Shown here in pieces: positions 63,006 to 64,000 of a stretch of DNA of 64,000 nt (the stretch's first letter is position 1; the number at the start of each line of letters is the position of its first letter). Source of the DNA: Shimia sp. Alg240-R146 (GTDB lineage: Bacteria; Pseudomonadota; Alphaproteobacteria; Rhodobacterales; Rhodobacteraceae); NCBI RefSeq assembly GCF_947331465.1, contig NZ_CAMZOK010000001.1, forward strand, positions 124,001 through 188,000, in the 5' to 3' direction. The notes beneath the pieces are model-generated. The model worked only from the letters and a program-made list of their open reading frames with translations, searched no databases and was not told the DNA's origin. A program made the translations under genes and the position numbers.

Positions 63006-63775
63006 TTTGATGTGGCTTCAACCGATGTATTGTTTGAAATCAGTACATCCGGTGCGGGTGGCTTCTTCAGGAAGGGCGCCTTTTTCACATACAGCTTCAA
63101 GGCTTGCCAATGGATTAGGGTTAGCACACGCAATGCTCCGAACGGACGGCGTATTGCGGCCCAAAGCAGCGATGCCGACGTCGCCGGACGTCTTGGTCCG
63201 GAAAGCGTGGCCAAGACCCCTTCGCTGCCGTTTTCATACGAAATTCGAATATCGATTTTGCTATCCGTGAATTCGAAATTGAAAAAGTAGCGGCCCGAAA
63301 TTTTCTGAAACGGCGAGACATGCATAAGCTTGTCCGCGCTGATACGATCCGATTTTCGTATCGGCCGAAAGTCGTCATGCGCACAAAAGTAGCAGTGCCG
63401 ATCCCCGAAGGTGTTGTTAACCTCAGCGACGAAAGCCACAAGTTGTCCGCCCTTCAAAGCGATCCAGAAGCTCACCGGATTGAAATGCGTCCAAAGAAAG
63501 CTGGGCTGGGTCAGCAACAACAGCCGCAAGTCAGACACAGGCGCACCGCGCTCTTCCAGAATGTCACGAAACCACGCCACTCCACGCCCCTGATTGATCG
63601 CACCACCATGTTTGTGATCCCACACCGAAAACAAGTTGAACTGGTTGCGCGACAGAAGGCTTGGATTGCTCCCGGAGTCCGGATCGCACAGCACATAATC
63701 TACGCCGTAACTGAAGGCGTTTTTGATCGGCCCGCGTCTGGCGTGAAAGCTTTGGCTCTGAATATGTTCCATCAT
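63002..63775 (-). CDS. DUF1365 family protein
   Basis: A 257-residue protein. The start matches the family pattern of a short strand, SFHARRGPIKNAFSYGVDYVLCDP, then FNLFSVWDHKHGG and the conserved LTQPSFLWTHFNPVSFWIAL and FPFQKISGRYFFNFEF-like segment (HVSPFQKISGRYFF). The frame is open to 63862 but the ATG at 63775 opens onto the conserved start; 63841 is an alternative. It belongs to a coupled pair with the SDR. Function in membrane lipid or unusual fatty-acid metabolism is inferred from neighbours in other species. Confidence 0.88.
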   Translation of the reverse strand: MMEHIQSQSFHARRGPIKNAFSYGVDYVLCDPDSGSNPSLLSRNQFNLFSVWDHKHGGAINQGRGVAWFRDILEERGAPVSDLRLLLLTQPSFLWTHFNPVSFWIALKGGQLVAFVAEVNNTFGDRHCYFCAHDDFRPIRKSDRISADKLMHVSPFQKISGRYFFNFEFTDSKIDIRISYENGSEGVLATLSGPRRPATSASLLWAAIRRPFGALRVLTLIHWQALKLYVKKAPFLKKPPAPDVLISNNTSVEATSK

Positions 63776-63884
63776 ATCAAGGTTACGCACGTCGGTGTCA
63801 GCTGGATCAAATTTCAACAAGACAATTTTAGTCAAATACATGATCCTGCACAAACCCTCCAAAACTCTGAAAACAGGCGTTTTT

Positions 63885-63914
63885 TGATCCAGTGCGAGAG
63901 TCCGCGCGTAACGG
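63885..63914 (+). promoter_or_regulatory. Candidate RpoE-type promoter for the FAD-dependent gene
   Basis: TGATCC at 63885-63890 exactly matches the -35 core known for R. sphaeroides RpoE, with TAACGG at 63909-63914 after an 18-base spacer. It faces the ATG at 63943 with a short leader. No equivalent was seen for the minus-strand SDR-DUF1365 pair. Confidence 0.6.
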
Positions 63915-63942
63915 TCTCAAATACGCATGAAATGAGGGCCAA

Positions 63943-64000
63943 ATGTTTGACCAGACCCACGGTGGACGAAAAAAGATAGCAATTGTTGGCGGAGGCATCT
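63943..64000 (+). CDS. FAD-dependent oxidoreductase, N-terminal fragment (cut by window edge)
   Basis: Only 19 codons lie in the window. The ATG at 63943 has a GAGGG ribosome site and the product begins MFDQTHGGRKKIAIVGGGI, the start of a flavin amine-oxidase-like dinucleotide fold (GxGxxG pattern beginning IAIVGGGI). It is divergent from the DUF1365 gene. In R. sphaeroides, an NAD/FAD-binding protein of this kind near SDR and DUF1365 genes is RpoE-dependent and tied to furan fatty-acid formation; orthology here rests on context and 19 residues only. Confidence 0.7.
   Translation, partial: MFDQTHGGRKKIAIVGGGI

Noticed and set aside
1-64000. CRISPR arrays, tRNA or rRNA genes, phage or insertion sequences
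   Set aside because: No regular direct repeats, cloverleaf-like sequences, transposase or integrase frames were seen.

Overview
The window looks like a chromosomal segment from an alphaproteobacterium of the Rhodobacteraceae (Roseobacter group). The evidence is moderate-to-high GC with strong third-position bias, the gene families present (RpoE-ChrR, a PetP/PetR-like pair, the DUF6494-Mrp-DUF6505 unit, TRAP and DMT transporters) and the neighbourhood xseB-ispA-dxs. No rRNA, tRNA, CRISPR array, phage or insertion sequence is visible. Family assignments come from motifs read in the translated sequence, not from database searches.

Region 1 (1-1.95 kb): a cut-off DapA-family lyase with a GntR/FadR-type regulator, then a GlxA-type regulator. 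Region 2 (1.96-21.6 kb) is the most distinctive part: an extended respiratory formate dehydrogenase (FDH) locus. A long minus-strand array runs DUF3305 - DUF3306 - TorD-like chaperone - Tat-target peptide - FDH alpha - beta - gamma - WD40/cytochrome c fusion - 41-residue membrane peptide - NtrC-family regulator without a GAFTGA loop - histidine kinase. Divergent from it lie a 653-residue multi-cluster ferredoxin protein, a small chimera that looks like a shortened tungstate-binding protein fused to a c-type cytochrome, and a tight four-gene unit (DUF6494, Mrp/ApbC, a biotin/lipoate-ligase-like protein, DUF6505). A tungstate transporter (tupBCA) closes the region, suggesting that the FDH uses tungsten or can use it.

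Region 3 (21.9-30.6 kb): an orphan TRAP binding protein, a DMT exporter, a cytochrome P450, an HD hydrolase, chorismate synthase, and a TPP riboswitch in front of thiBPQ. Region 4 (30.6-38.7 kb): ilvE, a PetP/PetR-like MarR and response-regulator pair, a histone-deacetylase-like hydrolase, xseB, ispA and dxs (isoprenoid supply), an epimerase-like protein and a methyltransferase. Region 5 (38.7-44.5 kb): a CoA-dependent catabolic cluster (hydratase, DJ-1 protein, ADP-forming-type CoA ligase, acyl-CoA dehydrogenase, GlxA regulator), possibly for carnitine or gamma-butyrobetaine.

Region 6 (44.5-58.1 kb): sterol-desaturase-like enzyme, class II aldolase-like protein, DUF3179 protein, the purine salvage pair ade-amn, an HU protein, a cysteine synthase, a VOC protein, a second DMT exporter, a CcdA plus Tat-thioredoxin pair, a third GlxA regulator, and msrB-msrA. 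Region 7 (58.1-64 kb): a hydantoinase/oxoprolinase protein, then an RpoE-ChrR pair (singlet-oxygen response type) followed by a hypothetical gene, an SDR, a DUF1365 protein and the start of a divergent FAD-dependent protein. These last three resemble members of the Rhodobacter sphaeroides RpoE regulon linked to unusual fatty acids.
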